A DNA stretch of 64,000 nt from contig NZ_CP023694.1 in the NCBI RefSeq assembly GCF_008705135.1, forward strand, positions 3,286,001 to 3,350,000. The letters are read 5' to 3'. Position numbers and translations under genes: made by a program. A model generated the notes under the pieces. The model saw only the letters and a program-made list of their open reading frames with translations, was not told the origin of the DNA and did not search any database. Numbering within the stretch: the stretch's first letter is position 1; each line of letters opens with the position of its first letter. Shown here piece after piece: positions 48,884-57,795 of this stretch. Origin of the DNA: Streptomyces coeruleorubidus. Its GTDB lineage: Bacteria > Actinomycetota > Actinomycetes > Streptomycetales > Streptomycetaceae.

Positions 48884-50308
48884 ATGTACGTCGGTATCGA
48901 TGTGGGCACGTCCATGGTCAAGACGGCGGCCTTCGACGGCACGGGCCGGGAACTGGCCGTGTCCTCCCGCCCGGTGGACCTGAAACTGCACGGCGGATTC
49001 GTCGAGCAGGACATGGAGGAGGTGTACGGGGCGGTCGTCGCCGTGCTGGAGGAACTCACCGGACGGGTGCCGGGGCCGGTCGAGCTGGCCGGGCTCACCG
49101 GGCAGGGTGACGGGGTGTGGCTGGTCGACGGCGAGGGACGGCCGGTGCGGGCGGCAGCCTCCTGGATGGACGGGCGGGCGCACGAACTGGTCGACCGGTG
49201 GCTGGCCGACGGTACGTTCGAGACGGTGTTCCGGCGGACGGGCAGCGCGATGTTCCCGGGCTGTCCGGGGCCGCTGCTGGCCTGGCTGGACAGCAACGAA
49301 CCGAAGGTGCTGGATGCCGCGAAGACCGCCCTGTACTGCAAGGACATGGTGTTCCAGCGGCTGACGGGAGCGGATCCGGCGACGGATGTGTCGGACGCCT
49401 CGATGCCCTTCCTGGACCCGCGCACCCGGACGTACGACAACCGGGTCGTGGAGCTGCTGGGGCTCACGCACCGGCGCGGGTTGCTCGCCCCGGTGAGCGA
49501 CCCGGTCGCGACGGCCGAGGCGCGCGGTGAGGGCCTGCCGTCGGGCACCCGGATCGCGAACGGGCCGTACGATCTGCCGGCCTGCGCGCTGGGCGCCGGG
49601 GTGACGGCCCCGGGGGACGGTCTGCTGATCGTCGGGACCTGTCTGGCCAGTCTGGTCGCCACGACCGAGCTGGACCTGACGGGCGAACCGGCCGGCCTGT
49701 ACATCTCCACCGACCGGCCCGGGTACTGGCTGCGCGCCATGCCCGCGATGGTCGGCACGGCGGCCCTGGACTGGGTGCTGTCGACGACGGGCGTGCGGCA
49801 CGACGAGGTGGACGGCCTGCTGGCTCGGACCCCGCCGGGCGCGAACGGCGTCCGTGTGCTGCCGTACTTCGCGCCCTCCGGCGAACGCGCCCCGTTCGTC
49901 GAGCCCCGGCTGCGCGCCGAACTCACGGGTGTCTCCCTGGAGTCGACCCGGGGCGATCTGGTCCGCGCCACCTGCGAGGGCATCGGGTACGCGGCCCGGC
50001 ACTGCCTGGAGGCGGCGGGCCTCACGGGGAATCTGGCCGTCTGCGGCGGCGGCACCCGCAGCCCCGCCTGGATGCGGCTGCTCGCCGATGTGCTCGGCCG
50101 GCCGCTGCGGGTCGTCGAGGGCGAGGTGGGCGCGCGGGGCGCGGTCCTCGCGGCGGCCGAGCGGTACGGGGTCGCGCTGGACGCGCGGGTGTGGACACGC
50201 CCGACGCAGGTCGTCGAGCCGGACCGGGGCCGGGCGGCGTACTACACGAAAGGGTACGAGGAGCACCTGGTCCGGCTTGCCGGGGCACGGGCCCGGGCAA
50301 GGAGCTGA
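48884..50308 (+). CDS. FGGY-family carbohydrate kinase, second copy
   Basis: The 474-residue kinase starts at ATG 48884 after GGAGGAG. The ATPase loop is YVGIDVGTSMVKTAAFD; the sugar-side Trp/Asp block is AAASWMDGRAHELVD; the second phosphate motif is AVCGGGTRSPAWMRLLADVLGRPL. It differs strongly from the kinase at 40102 and is closer to erythritol/xylulose-type kinases. Having two FGGY kinases around one transporter suggests two related sugars or polyols, or two steps. Confidence 0.9.
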   Translation: MYVGIDVGTSMVKTAAFDGTGRELAVSSRPVDLKLHGGFVEQDMEEVYGAVVAVLEELTGRVPGPVELAGLTGQGDGVWLVDGEGRPVRAAASWMDGRAHELVDRWLADGTFETVFRRTGSAMFPGCPGPLLAWLDSNEPKVLDAAKTALYCKDMVFQRLTGADPATDVSDASMPFLDPRTRTYDNRVVELLGLTHRRGLLAPVSDPVATAEARGEGLPSGTRIANGPYDLPACALGAGVTAPGDGLLIVGTCLASLVATTELDLTGEPAGLYISTDRPGYWLRAMPAMVGTAALDWVLSTTGVRHDEVDGLLARTPPGANGVRVLPYFAPSGERAPFVEPRLRAELTGVSLESTRGDLVRATCEGIGYAARHCLEAAGLTGNLAVCGGGTRSPAWMRLLADVLGRPLRVVEGEVGARGAVLAAAERYGVALDARVWTRPTQVVEPDRGRAAYYTKGYEEHLVRLAGARARARS

Positions 50309-50334
50309 CCATCCGGATGGCGAAAGGGAACTGG

Positions 50335-51375
50335 ATGCACCTGAGACGCCGATCTCTCCTGCTCGCGGCCGCCGCCACCCCGGCGGCCGCGACCGTACCC
50401 GCGCTCGCGGCACCCGCTGCCGCGGCCACACCCGGCGGGCCGCTGGTCATCGGGCACCGCGGCGCGGCCGGCTGGCGCCCCGAGCACACGGCCGCCTCGT
50501 ACACGTACGCCGTGCAGACGGGCGCCGACTGGATCGAACCGGACCTGGTGCCGACGAAGGACCATGTGCTGGTGGTCCGGCACGAGAACGAGATCTCCCA
50601 GACCACCGACGTGGCCCGCCGCCCGGAGTTCGCGGACCGCCGCACGACGAAGACGGTCGACGGCCGGTCCGTGACCGGATGGTTCACGGAGGACTTCACC
50701 CTCGCCGAGCTGAAGACGCTGCGGGCGGTGGAGCGGCTGCCGCAGGTCCGCAACCGCAACACGGTCTTCGACGGGCGCGAGGAGGTCATGACCTTCCAGG
50801 AGGTCGTGGATCTGGCGCGGAAGCTGTCGAAGGCGCACGGCCGGACGATCGCCGTCTTCCCGGAGACCAAGCACCCGACGTACTTCCGGTCCATCGGCCT
50901 GCCCCTGGAGCCGAAGCTGGCGGCCGCGATCCGCCGCAACCGGCTGGGCCGGCGCGAGTGTGTCGTGCAGTCATTCGAGCCGACGAGCCTGAAGCGCATG
51001 ACAGGCCTGGGCGTACCGCTGTGGCAGGCCCTGGGGACCACGGGCGGGCCGTACGACCTGCCCACGACGACCTACCGGGAGATGATGACCCCGGACGGGC
51101 TGGCGGACATCGCCGAGTACGCGGACTGGATCGGCCCGGACAAGTCGTCGCTCGTGGGCACGTCACTCCTCGCGGACGCACATGCTGCGGGGCTGCGCGT
51201 GGGGCCGTACACCTTCCGGGCGGAGAACCAGTTCCTGCCGGCGGAATTCCGGCGCGGCACCGGAAGCACCGATTTCGGGGACGCGTTCGCCGAATACGCG
51301 CTGTACTACCGCATGGGGGTCGATGCGGTGGTAACCGACTTCCCGGACTTGGCGGTGATGGCGAGGAGGGGCTGA
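50335..51375 (+). CDS. Secreted glycerophosphodiester phosphodiesterase
   Basis: The 346-residue protein (start ATG 50335, with AAAGGG 6 bases upstream; ATG 50317 also possible) begins MHLRRRSLLLAAAATPAAA, a Tat-like signal peptide with cleavage near AAPAAAATP. GDPD motifs follow: VIGHRGAAGWRPEHT, then WIEPDLVPTKDHVLVVRHE with the metal-binding Glu and Asp. It hydrolyses glycerophosphodiesters to glycerol-3-phosphate and an alcohol outside the cell. Its place in the operon hints that the transporter may import a product related to such diesters or polyols. Confidence 0.9.
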   Translation: MHLRRRSLLLAAAATPAAATVPALAAPAAAATPGGPLVIGHRGAAGWRPEHTAASYTYAVQTGADWIEPDLVPTKDHVLVVRHENEISQTTDVARRPEFADRRTTKTVDGRSVTGWFTEDFTLAELKTLRAVERLPQVRNRNTVFDGREEVMTFQEVVDLARKLSKAHGRTIAVFPETKHPTYFRSIGLPLEPKLAAAIRRNRLGRRECVVQSFEPTSLKRMTGLGVPLWQALGTTGGPYDLPTTTYREMMTPDGLADIAEYADWIGPDKSSLVGTSLLADAHAAGLRVGPYTFRAENQFLPAEFRRGTGSTDFGDAFAEYALYYRMGVDAVVTDFPDLAVMARRG

Positions 51376-51596
51376 TGTTCTTCAAGGACAAGCACTGCCC
51401 GACCTGTGGCGGCAGCGGAACGCAGGTGTTCACGCCGCTCAAGCCCGAGGAGAGAAAAGCGCTCGGCACGCACCGCACGGACCTGTGGCGCTGCACCGCT
51501 GCGGGCTGCCGGTGGTACCAGCCCTGGGGCCATCAGGCCGGCGGGGGCCGGCTCCCGGAGGAACTGGAGAACCCGGGAGCCGACGCCTCGGTGTGA
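51375..51596 (+). CDS. Small two-cysteine-pair protein, 73 aa
   Basis: The ATG at 51375 overlaps the last base of the GDPD stop and has GAGGAGGGG just upstream. The 73-residue product has CPTCGG near the N-terminus and CTAAGC in the middle, which could bind one zinc. I do not know its function. It is the last gene of the plus-strand operon and ends only 3 bp from the convergent DsbA-fold gene. Confidence 0.75.
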   Translation: MFFKDKHCPTCGGSGTQVFTPLKPEERKALGTHRTDLWRCTAAGCRWYQPWGHQAGGGRLPEELENPGADASV

Positions 51597-51599
51597 TGC

Positions 51600-52238
51600 C
51601 TAGAGGTTGGAGAAGTCCGGGCCCTTGGTACGCGTGCGCTTGATCTCGTAGAAGCCCGGGACCGAGGCCACGGCGAGGGTGCCGTCCCAGAGGCGGGCGG
51701 CCTCCTCGCCCTTGGGGGCCGGGGTGACGACCGGGCCGAAGAAGGCGATCTGCTCGCCGTCCGCGCCGGGCACGGCGATGACCGGCGTGCCGACCTCCTG
51801 GCCGACCTTGTCGATGCCCTCCTTGTGGGAGGCGCGCAGCTCGGGCTCGTACCGGGTGCCGTCCCAGTGCTCCATGAGGGACTCGGGCAGGCCGACGTCC
51901 TTCAGCGCGGCGGCGACCGTCTCCTTGCCGGGGCCCTCGCCCTGGTTGTGGAAGCGGGTGCCGAGCGCGGTGTAGAGGTCGCCCAGCACCTCGGCGCCGT
52001 GCTCCTGCTGTGCCGCTATGACGATCCGGACGGGACCCCACGCCTTGGTCTCGAGCAGTTCGCGGTACTCCTCGGGCAGCTCGTCGAGCTTGTCCTCGTT
52101 GAGCACGGCGAGGCTCATGACATGCCAGCGGACCTCGATGTCCCTGACCTTCTCCACCTCCAGCACCCAACGCGAGGTCATCCACGCCCAGGGGCACAGC
52201 GGGTCGAACCAGAAGTCGACGGGAGTCTTGTCCGACAT
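51600..52238 (-). CDS. DsbA-fold reductase, mycothiol-dependent nitroreductase (Rv2466c) type
   Basis: ATG 52238 has GAGGAG 4 bases upstream and gives 212 residues. The active site reads DPLCPWAW at residues 12-19: the nucleophile Cys15 is present, but the resolving Cys of CPWC in Mycobacterium Rv2466c is Ala here. A cis-Pro-type GTPVIAVPG loop near residue 148 completes the thioredoxin-like fold. Rv2466c is a mycothiol-dependent oxidoreductase; loss of the second Cys suggests a monothiol mechanism, which is inference. Confidence 0.85.
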   Translation of the reverse strand: MSDKTPVDFWFDPLCPWAWMTSRWVLEVEKVRDIEVRWHVMSLAVLNEDKLDELPEEYRELLETKAWGPVRIVIAAQQEHGAEVLGDLYTALGTRFHNQGEGPGKETVAAALKDVGLPESLMEHWDGTRYEPELRASHKEGIDKVGQEVGTPVIAVPGADGEQIAFFGPVVTPAPKGEEAARLWDGTLAVASVPGFYEIKRTRTKGPDFSNL

Positions 52239-52375
52239 GTCTCTCCTCATGAGGAAACCGTTTCTCCGGGAACGCCGCCGCTCGCCCCGGTCATTCCCGG
52301 CTGCCTCGTGTCAGGGGTACGTGGCAGGATCGTCGCCGTTCAGCCGTATCCGACGACGCTTGAGGAGTTCCGCCC

Positions 52376-54955
52376 GTGCCCGGTGAGAATCTGTCCCGCG
52401 ACGAGGCCCGGGAGCGGGCCGCCCTGATCGGCGTCGACGGGTACGAGGTGTCCCTCGACCTGCGGTCCGCGGTCGGTGCGGACGACACCGACGGGCCCCG
52501 CACGTTCCGGTCCGTCACGACCGTCCGGTTCCGCTGCAACGAGCCCGGCGCGAGCAGCTTCGCCGATCTGATCGCCCCGAGTGTGACCGCCGTCTCACTC
52601 AACGGCCGTGATCTGGACCCCGGGGAGGTCTTCGACGGCTCGCGGATCACGCTGGAGGACCTGGCCGCCGACAACGAGCTGGTGGTCGACGCGCAGTGCG
52701 CCTACTCCCGCACGGGCGAGGGCCTGCACCGCTTCGTCGACCCCGAGGACGGCGAGGTGTACCTGTACACGCAGTACGAGCCGGCCGACTCGCGCCGCGT
52801 CTTCGCCAACTTCGAGCAGCCCGACCTCAAGGCCCCGTTCCGCTTCGAGGTGCGGGCGCCGGAGGGCTGGACGGTGTGGAGCAACGGCGTGGGCGAACGG
52901 GCCGACGGGGTCTGGCGGTTCGCCGAGACCAAGCCGATCTCGACGTACATCACATGTGTGGTGGCGGGCCCGTACCACTACGTGACGGACAGCTACTCCC
53001 GTACGTTCGCCGACGGCACGACGCTGGAGATCCCCCTCGGCGCCCTGTGCCGCAAGGGTCTCGCGCCCTACTTCGACGCCGAGGACGTCTTCCTGGTCAC
53101 CAAGCAGGGCCTGGACTTCTTCCACGACCACTTCGACTATCCGTACCCGTTCGGGAAGTACGACCAGGCGTTCGTGCCCGAGTACAACCTGGGCGCGATG
53201 GAGAACCCGGGCCTGGTGACGTTCCGGGAGGAGTTCATCTTCCGGGGCAAGGTGACGCAGGCGTCCTACGAGGGCCGGGCCAACGTCGTCCTGCACGAGA
53301 TGGCGCACATGTGGTTCGGCGACCTGGTCACCATGGAGTGGTGGGACGACCTGTGGCTGAAGGAGTCGTTCGCGGACTTCATGGGCGAGTTCTCGCTGGT
53401 CGGCGCGACCCGCTTCGTCAACGGCTGGATCACCTTCGCCAACCGCCGCAAGTCGTGGGCCTACCGGGCCGACCAGCTTCCCTCCACGCACCCGATCACG
53501 GCGGACATCCGCGACCTCCAGGACGCCAAGCTGAACTTCGACGGCATCACGTACGCCAAGGGCGCGTCGGTGCTGAAGCAGCTCGTCGCGTACGTCGGCC
53601 AGGACGCGTTCCTGGAGGGCGCCCGGCGCTACTTCAAGCGGCACGCGTACGGCAACACCCGCCTCGGTGACCTGCTGTCGGTGCTGGAGGAGACCAGCGG
53701 CCGGGACATGAGCGCCTGGTCGCGGTCCTGGCTCCAGACGGCCGGGGTGAACTCGCTGACCCCGCAGCTGCTGCTGGACCCGCAGGGCCGCGTCCAGGAG
53801 CTGGCGGTGGTGCAGGAGGCGGCCGAGTCGCATCCCGAACTGCGCCCGCACCGGGTGGCGGTGGGCCTGTACCGGGCGACGGACGGCGGGGCGGTCGAGC
53901 GGTACGCGCGCGCCGAGGTCGACGTCGACGGCCCGCGGACGGTCGTGGCGGAACTGTCCGGCGCCGAGGCGCCCGACCTGGTCCTGGTCAACGACGACGA
54001 CCTGACGTACTGCAAGATCCGCTTCGACGAGACCTCGCTGGCGACGCTGCGCGAGCACCTGGGGTCGGTGACCGACCCGCTGGCGCGTGCCCTGTGCTGG
54101 TCGGCGCTGTGGAACATGACGCGGGACGCGCTGCTCCCGGCGAGGGACTTCGTGGACCTGGTGCTGCGGTTCGCGGGGAGCGAGTCCGAGATCGGCGTGG
54201 TGCAGATGCTGCACGCGTGGGCCGAGTCGGCGGTCACGCACTACGCGGCGCCCGCCCGGCGGGAGACGACCGCCCGCCTCCTCGCCGAGGGCGCGCGGCG
54301 CGAGCTGTACGCGGCCGAGGCCGGCAGTGAGCACCAGCTCGCGTGGGCGCGTTTCTTCGCCCGGACGGCCGCCGCCGAGGCCGACTTCGAGCTGCTGAGC
54401 GACCTGCTGGCGGGCACGGCGGCGGTCGAGGGCCTCGACCTGGACCAGGAGCTGCGGTGGGTGTTCCTGGAGCCGCTGGCCGCACACGGGGTGGTGGACG
54501 AGAAGGCGCTGGCCGAGGAGCTGGCCCGGGACGACACGGCGTCCGGCAAGCGCCACCAGGTGCGCTGTCTGGCCGCCCGGCCGTCGGAGGCGGTCAAGGC
54601 GCAGGCGTGGGCGCAGGTCGTGGAGTCGGACGCGCTGTCCAACGCCATGGTCGAGGCGACCATCGCGGGCTTCTCCCAGGGCTCGCAGCGGGAGTTGCTC
54701 GCGCCGTACGCGCAGAAGTACTTCGCGGCGATCGAGCGGGTGTGGGCCGAGCGGTCGATCCAGATCGGGATGCACGTGGTGCAGGGCATGTTCCCCTCGC
54801 TCCAGCAGTCCCGGGACACCCTCGACGCCACGGACGCGTGGCTGGAGGCCCACCGGGAGGCGGCTCCGGCCCTGCGCCGGCTGGTGCTGGAGGCCCGGGA
54901 CGACCTGGCGCGGGCGCTGCGGGGGCAGGACTGCGACGCGGCCTCCGACCAGTAG
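52376..54955 (+). CDS. pepN: Aminopeptidase N (M1 family)
   Basis: GTG 52376 follows GAGGAG at 8 bases. The 859-residue zinc aminopeptidase has the exopeptidase motif LGAMENPG and the zinc site H307-E308-M-A-H311 with Glu330 (HEMAHMWFGDLVTMEWW ... LKESF), the HExxH-x18-E pattern. The domain order (N-terminal beta domain, thermolysin-like catalytic domain, C-terminal helical domain) and length are typical of actinobacterial PepN. It removes N-terminal residues from peptides in the cytoplasm. It is monocistronic, ending in a hairpin. Confidence 0.96.
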   Translation: MPGENLSRDEARERAALIGVDGYEVSLDLRSAVGADDTDGPRTFRSVTTVRFRCNEPGASSFADLIAPSVTAVSLNGRDLDPGEVFDGSRITLEDLAADNELVVDAQCAYSRTGEGLHRFVDPEDGEVYLYTQYEPADSRRVFANFEQPDLKAPFRFEVRAPEGWTVWSNGVGERADGVWRFAETKPISTYITCVVAGPYHYVTDSYSRTFADGTTLEIPLGALCRKGLAPYFDAEDVFLVTKQGLDFFHDHFDYPYPFGKYDQAFVPEYNLGAMENPGLVTFREEFIFRGKVTQASYEGRANVVLHEMAHMWFGDLVTMEWWDDLWLKESFADFMGEFSLVGATRFVNGWITFANRRKSWAYRADQLPSTHPITADIRDLQDAKLNFDGITYAKGASVLKQLVAYVGQDAFLEGARRYFKRHAYGNTRLGDLLSVLEETSGRDMSAWSRSWLQTAGVNSLTPQLLLDPQGRVQELAVVQEAAESHPELRPHRVAVGLYRATDGGAVERYARAEVDVDGPRTVVAELSGAEAPDLVLVNDDDLTYCKIRFDETSLATLREHLGSVTDPLARALCWSALWNMTRDALLPARDFVDLVLRFAGSESEIGVVQMLHAWAESAVTHYAAPARRETTARLLAEGARRELYAAEAGSEHQLAWARFFARTAAAEADFELLSDLLAGTAAVEGLDLDQELRWVFLEPLAAHGVVDEKALAEELARDDTASGKRHQVRCLAARPSEAVKAQAWAQVVESDALSNAMVEATIAGFSQGSQRELLAPYAQKYFAAIERVWAERSIQIGMHVVQGMFPSLQQSRDTLDATDAWLEAHREAAPALRRLVLEARDDLARALRGQDCDAASDQ

Positions 54956-55016
54956 CTTTGGCCTGAGATCCGGGCGTTCCGCCATCGTTACGAGATGCGT
55001 GCCCCGCAAGCCGTAA

Positions 55017-55046
55017 CCCCTGGTCCGCACCCGAACGGACCAGGGG
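55017..55046 (+). terminator. Terminator of pepN
   Basis: Perfect 11-bp stem CCCCTGGTCCG (55017-55027) with 55036-55046, 8-nt loop, then CTTT. Confidence 0.85.
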
Positions 55047-55151
55047 CTTTCGGCATCCGAACACCCGTCCTTTAGGGCTGGGTTGTCCGTATTTGTCGAC
55101 GGGCCTGTAACAGCGGTTAAAGGGCGGCCGAAGCACGGGAAATTGCGGGTC

Positions 55152-56192
55152 ATGACCCACAACACCCCGCTCTCACCGCGCCCGCTGCACGACCTGTCCG
55201 GCCGCGGCCGGCTCCGCGTGATGACGGTCGCGCAGCTCCGCTCGCACGGTGTGACGTCGTCCGAGACGAACGAGCAGTGCCGCCCCGGCGGACCCTGGCA
55301 GCAGCTCCTCCCGGGCGTCGTCCTGCTCCACCCGGGCCCGCCGACCAGCGAGGAGCGGCTGCACGCGGTGCTGATGTACGCGGCGCGGGAGCGCGGCACG
55401 GGCGTTCCCGCCCAGCCCGGCGCGAGCGGGGGGCACGCCCCCGCCTACCCGGATGTGATGATCACCGGCCTGGCCGCCCTGACGCTGCACGGGTTCTCCT
55501 CCACTCCCCCGCTGCCGTCCCTGGACGCGATCGACGTCCTGGTCCCGCGGCTGCGTCGGCTGCGCTCGACGGGCTGTGCGCGCATCGTCCGCAGTGCCCC
55601 GCTGCCCGCCCCCGAGCAGGTCACGGGTCTGCCGGTGGCCCCGGTCGCCCGCGCGCTGGCCGACGCGGTGGCCGACCTCCGGGACGCCGGCACCGTGCGC
55701 CGGCTGATGACGGAGGCGGTGCGCGGCGCCCACTGCGAGCCGGCGGCGGTGGTGCGGGAGCTGAACGAGGCGCGGCTGCTGAGCCGTCCGCACGTGGTGG
55801 ACGCGGTGGAGTCCCTGCTGGCCGAGGGCCGGGTGATCGCGGAGGACCGCCTGTACCGGATGGTGCGCGAGTACGGCCTGCCCGACCCGGTCTGGAACGT
55901 GGACCTGCGCCTGCCCGGCGGCCCCTACCTCGGGGGCCTGGACGCGTACTGGCCCGACCAGGCGGTGGCGCTGGAGCTGGACACGCGGGCGCCCCGGCAG
56001 GACGACGACGCCCTGTGGTCCGAGTACGCCCGCAAGCGCGAGCACCTGGAGCGCCTCGGCATCACCGTCGTCCACATCACGCCCAGGAAGCTCCGCGACA
56101 GTCCGGAACAGCAGGCGACGGTGGTCCGCACGGCCCTGATGGCCTCGGCCGACCGCGATCCGGCCGCGTATGTCTTGGTACTGCCCCGGTAG
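55152..56192 (+). CDS. AbiEi-like protein with a nuclease-like C-terminus
   Basis: ATG 55152 is chosen although a good ribosome site is missing; the frame extends 23 codons further. The N-terminal part (LRVMTVAQLRSHGVTSSE ... QQLLPGVVLLHPG) resembles the AbiEi antitoxin-type winged helix found in many orphan actinobacterial proteins. The C-terminus (GGLDAYWPDQAVALELDTRA, then YARKREHLERLGITVVHIT) resembles the DUF559/Vsr-like PD-(D/E)xK fold. No toxin gene is adjacent, so a toxin-antitoxin role is not supported; function unknown. Confidence 0.75.
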   Translation: MTHNTPLSPRPLHDLSGRGRLRVMTVAQLRSHGVTSSETNEQCRPGGPWQQLLPGVVLLHPGPPTSEERLHAVLMYAARERGTGVPAQPGASGGHAPAYPDVMITGLAALTLHGFSSTPPLPSLDAIDVLVPRLRRLRSTGCARIVRSAPLPAPEQVTGLPVAPVARALADAVADLRDAGTVRRLMTEAVRGAHCEPAAVVRELNEARLLSRPHVVDAVESLLAEGRVIAEDRLYRMVREYGLPDPVWNVDLRLPGGPYLGGLDAYWPDQAVALELDTRAPRQDDDALWSEYARKREHLERLGITVVHITPRKLRDSPEQQATVVRTALMASADRDPAAYVLVLPR

Positions 56193-56215
56193 TGACGGGC
56201 AGGGCCGGGAGGGGA

Positions 56216-56252
56216 GAGGAGGGGCCGCCGGAGTCGCCGGCGGCCCCTCCTC
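56216..56252 (+). terminator. Terminator after the AbiEi-like gene
   Basis: Perfect 16-bp stem (56216-56231 with 56237-56252), 5-nt loop, 23 bp past the stop. Confidence 0.85.
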
Positions 56253-56443
56253 GCACTCCGGCGGCGATCGATCATGATCTGTCGCGGCGGCAGCTTCGAA
56301 CAAAGGGTGAGGGGAAACGCCCCGCCCGGCGCGAGACCGGACGTTTGCTGCGGCAGGCAGGTGAATCTGTCAGACGGACGGCTTCGGACCGGATGCGCCG
56401 CTCGCACAGGAGGGCCAGTGTCGAGCTGAGGCGAGGAGGCACG

Positions 56444-57055
56444 ATGGACCGAGGAGCCGGAGCTCGGAGGGAAGGTGACAGGCAAGGGCGGCGAGGAGGG
56501 TCGGCGGACGACCCCGGGCTGGACCAGTTGCTCGTCCGCGCCGCCGAGGGCGACGAACAGGCCTTCGCCGAGCTGTACGACGCCCTGGCGCACACGGTGC
56601 TGGGACTGGCTTGCCGGGTGGTGGGGGACAAGGCCCAGGCGGAGGAGGTGACCCAGGACGTGATGGTGGAGGTGTGGCGGACCGCCGACCGGTTCCGGCC
56701 GGCGCGCGGAGCCGCCCGGAACTGGGTGCTCACCCTCGCGCACCGCCGCGCGGTGGACCGGGTGCGGTCCGTCACCGCGGGTCGCGTCCGCGAGCTGCGC
56801 GCCGCGGTCATGGAGCAGGAACGGTCCTTCGACACCGTCGCCGAAGAGGTCGAGGTGCGCGAGGAGCAGCGCGCGGTCTTCCGCTGCCTGACCCAGCTGG
56901 CCCGCGAGCTGAGGCTGCCGCTGGTGCTGGCCTACTACGAGGGGCTGACGTACGCGGAGGTCGCCGAGGCGCTCTCGATGCCGACGGGAACCATCAAGTC
57001 GCGGATGCGCCAGGGGCTGCGGCGCCTGCACGACTGCATGGAGGCCGCCTCGTGA
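56444..57055 (+). CDS. ECF sigma factor (SigK-like)
   Basis: ATG 56444 has AGGAGG 5 bases upstream and gives 203 residues. Region 2 spans about 45-110 (FAELYDALAHTVLGLACRVVGDKAQAEEVTQDVMVEVW) and region 4 about 135-200, ending YAEVAEALSMPTGTIKSRMRQGLRRLHD, the -35-recognition helix-turn-helix. It is similar to the SigK group of actinobacteria, which is controlled by an RskA-type anti-sigma factor. Its stop overlaps the GTG of that gene (57052-57055). Confidence 0.92.
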   Translation: MDRGAGARREGDRQGRRGGSADDPGLDQLLVRAAEGDEQAFAELYDALAHTVLGLACRVVGDKAQAEEVTQDVMVEVWRTADRFRPARGAARNWVLTLAHRRAVDRVRSVTAGRVRELRAAVMEQERSFDTVAEEVEVREEQRAVFRCLTQLARELRLPLVLAYYEGLTYAEVAEALSMPTGTIKSRMRQGLRRLHDCMEAAS

Positions 57056-57792
57056 ACCTCACCGACGACCCCCACCTCGCGGTCGGAGCGTACGTGCTGC
57101 ACGCGCTGCCGACCGGTGAGGAGACCGACTTCGAGAAGCACCTGGCCGTGTGCGGCCCATGTCGTCTGGAAGTCGATCAGCTGTCGAGTGCGGCCGTTCG
57201 GCTGGGGGAGGCCGAGACGAGCACACCCTCCGCGGACCTGCGCCACCGCGTGCTCGACCAGATCGCCACCGTACGTCAGGACAGGTCCGTCACAGGCGGG
57301 TACCGGCGCCGACGCCGACGCTGGAGTCTCAAGCCGGCGCTGGCGGCATCCGTGGCGGCGGCCGCGGCTCTCGGAGGCGTCGCCTGGTGGCAGAACTCCG
57401 AGGCCGACACCGCACGCGAGCAGTCCGCGCAGGACCGTGCCGAGTACCGGCAACTCACCGATGTCCTTGCCGCCCCCGACGCCACGATCAGCAGCCAGGA
57501 GCTCACGGGCGGCGGGACCGCGAGCGTGGTCGCCTCCCGGGCGCAGGGCCAGTCCGCGCTCATCGCCTCCCAATTGCCGCAGCTCACCGGCGACCGGGTC
57601 TACGAACTCTGGTACGCCGAATCGGGACGGTACCGGCCGGCCGGACTGCTGTCCTCAGCGGGCGGACGTCAGGCATACGTCCTGGACGGGCGCCTCGACG
57701 GGGCCACCGCCGTCTGTATCACCGTGGAACCGGCCGACGGCTCCACTCAGCCCACCACCGACCCCATCGGCTACATCTCCGTCCCCCGTTGA
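57052..57792 (+). CDS. RskA-type membrane anti-sigma factor
   Basis: The 246-residue protein starts at GTG 57052, overlapping the sigma gene by 4 bp. The N-terminal zinc-binding anti-sigma motif is HLAVCGPC (H-x3-C-x2-C) within a helix-rich domain, followed by an Arg-rich stretch and one membrane helix (about 93-112, PALAASVAAAAALGGVAWW). The extracellular RskA domain contains YELWYAESGRYRPAGLL and ends ISVPR. It should hold the sigma factor at the membrane until regulated proteolysis releases it. Confidence 0.92.
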   Translation: MNLTDDPHLAVGAYVLHALPTGEETDFEKHLAVCGPCRLEVDQLSSAAVRLGEAETSTPSADLRHRVLDQIATVRQDRSVTGGYRRRRRRWSLKPALAASVAAAAALGGVAWWQNSEADTAREQSAQDRAEYRQLTDVLAAPDATISSQELTGGGTASVVASRAQGQSALIASQLPQLTGDRVYELWYAESGRYRPAGLLSSAGGRQAYVLDGRLDGATAVCITVEPADGSTQPTTDPIGYISVPR

Positions 57793-57795
57793 CGA

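Noticed and set aside
55152..56192. Toxin-antitoxin module around the AbiEi-like gene
   Set aside because: No partner toxin gene lies on either side; the neighbours are pepN and a sigma factor with their own terminators.
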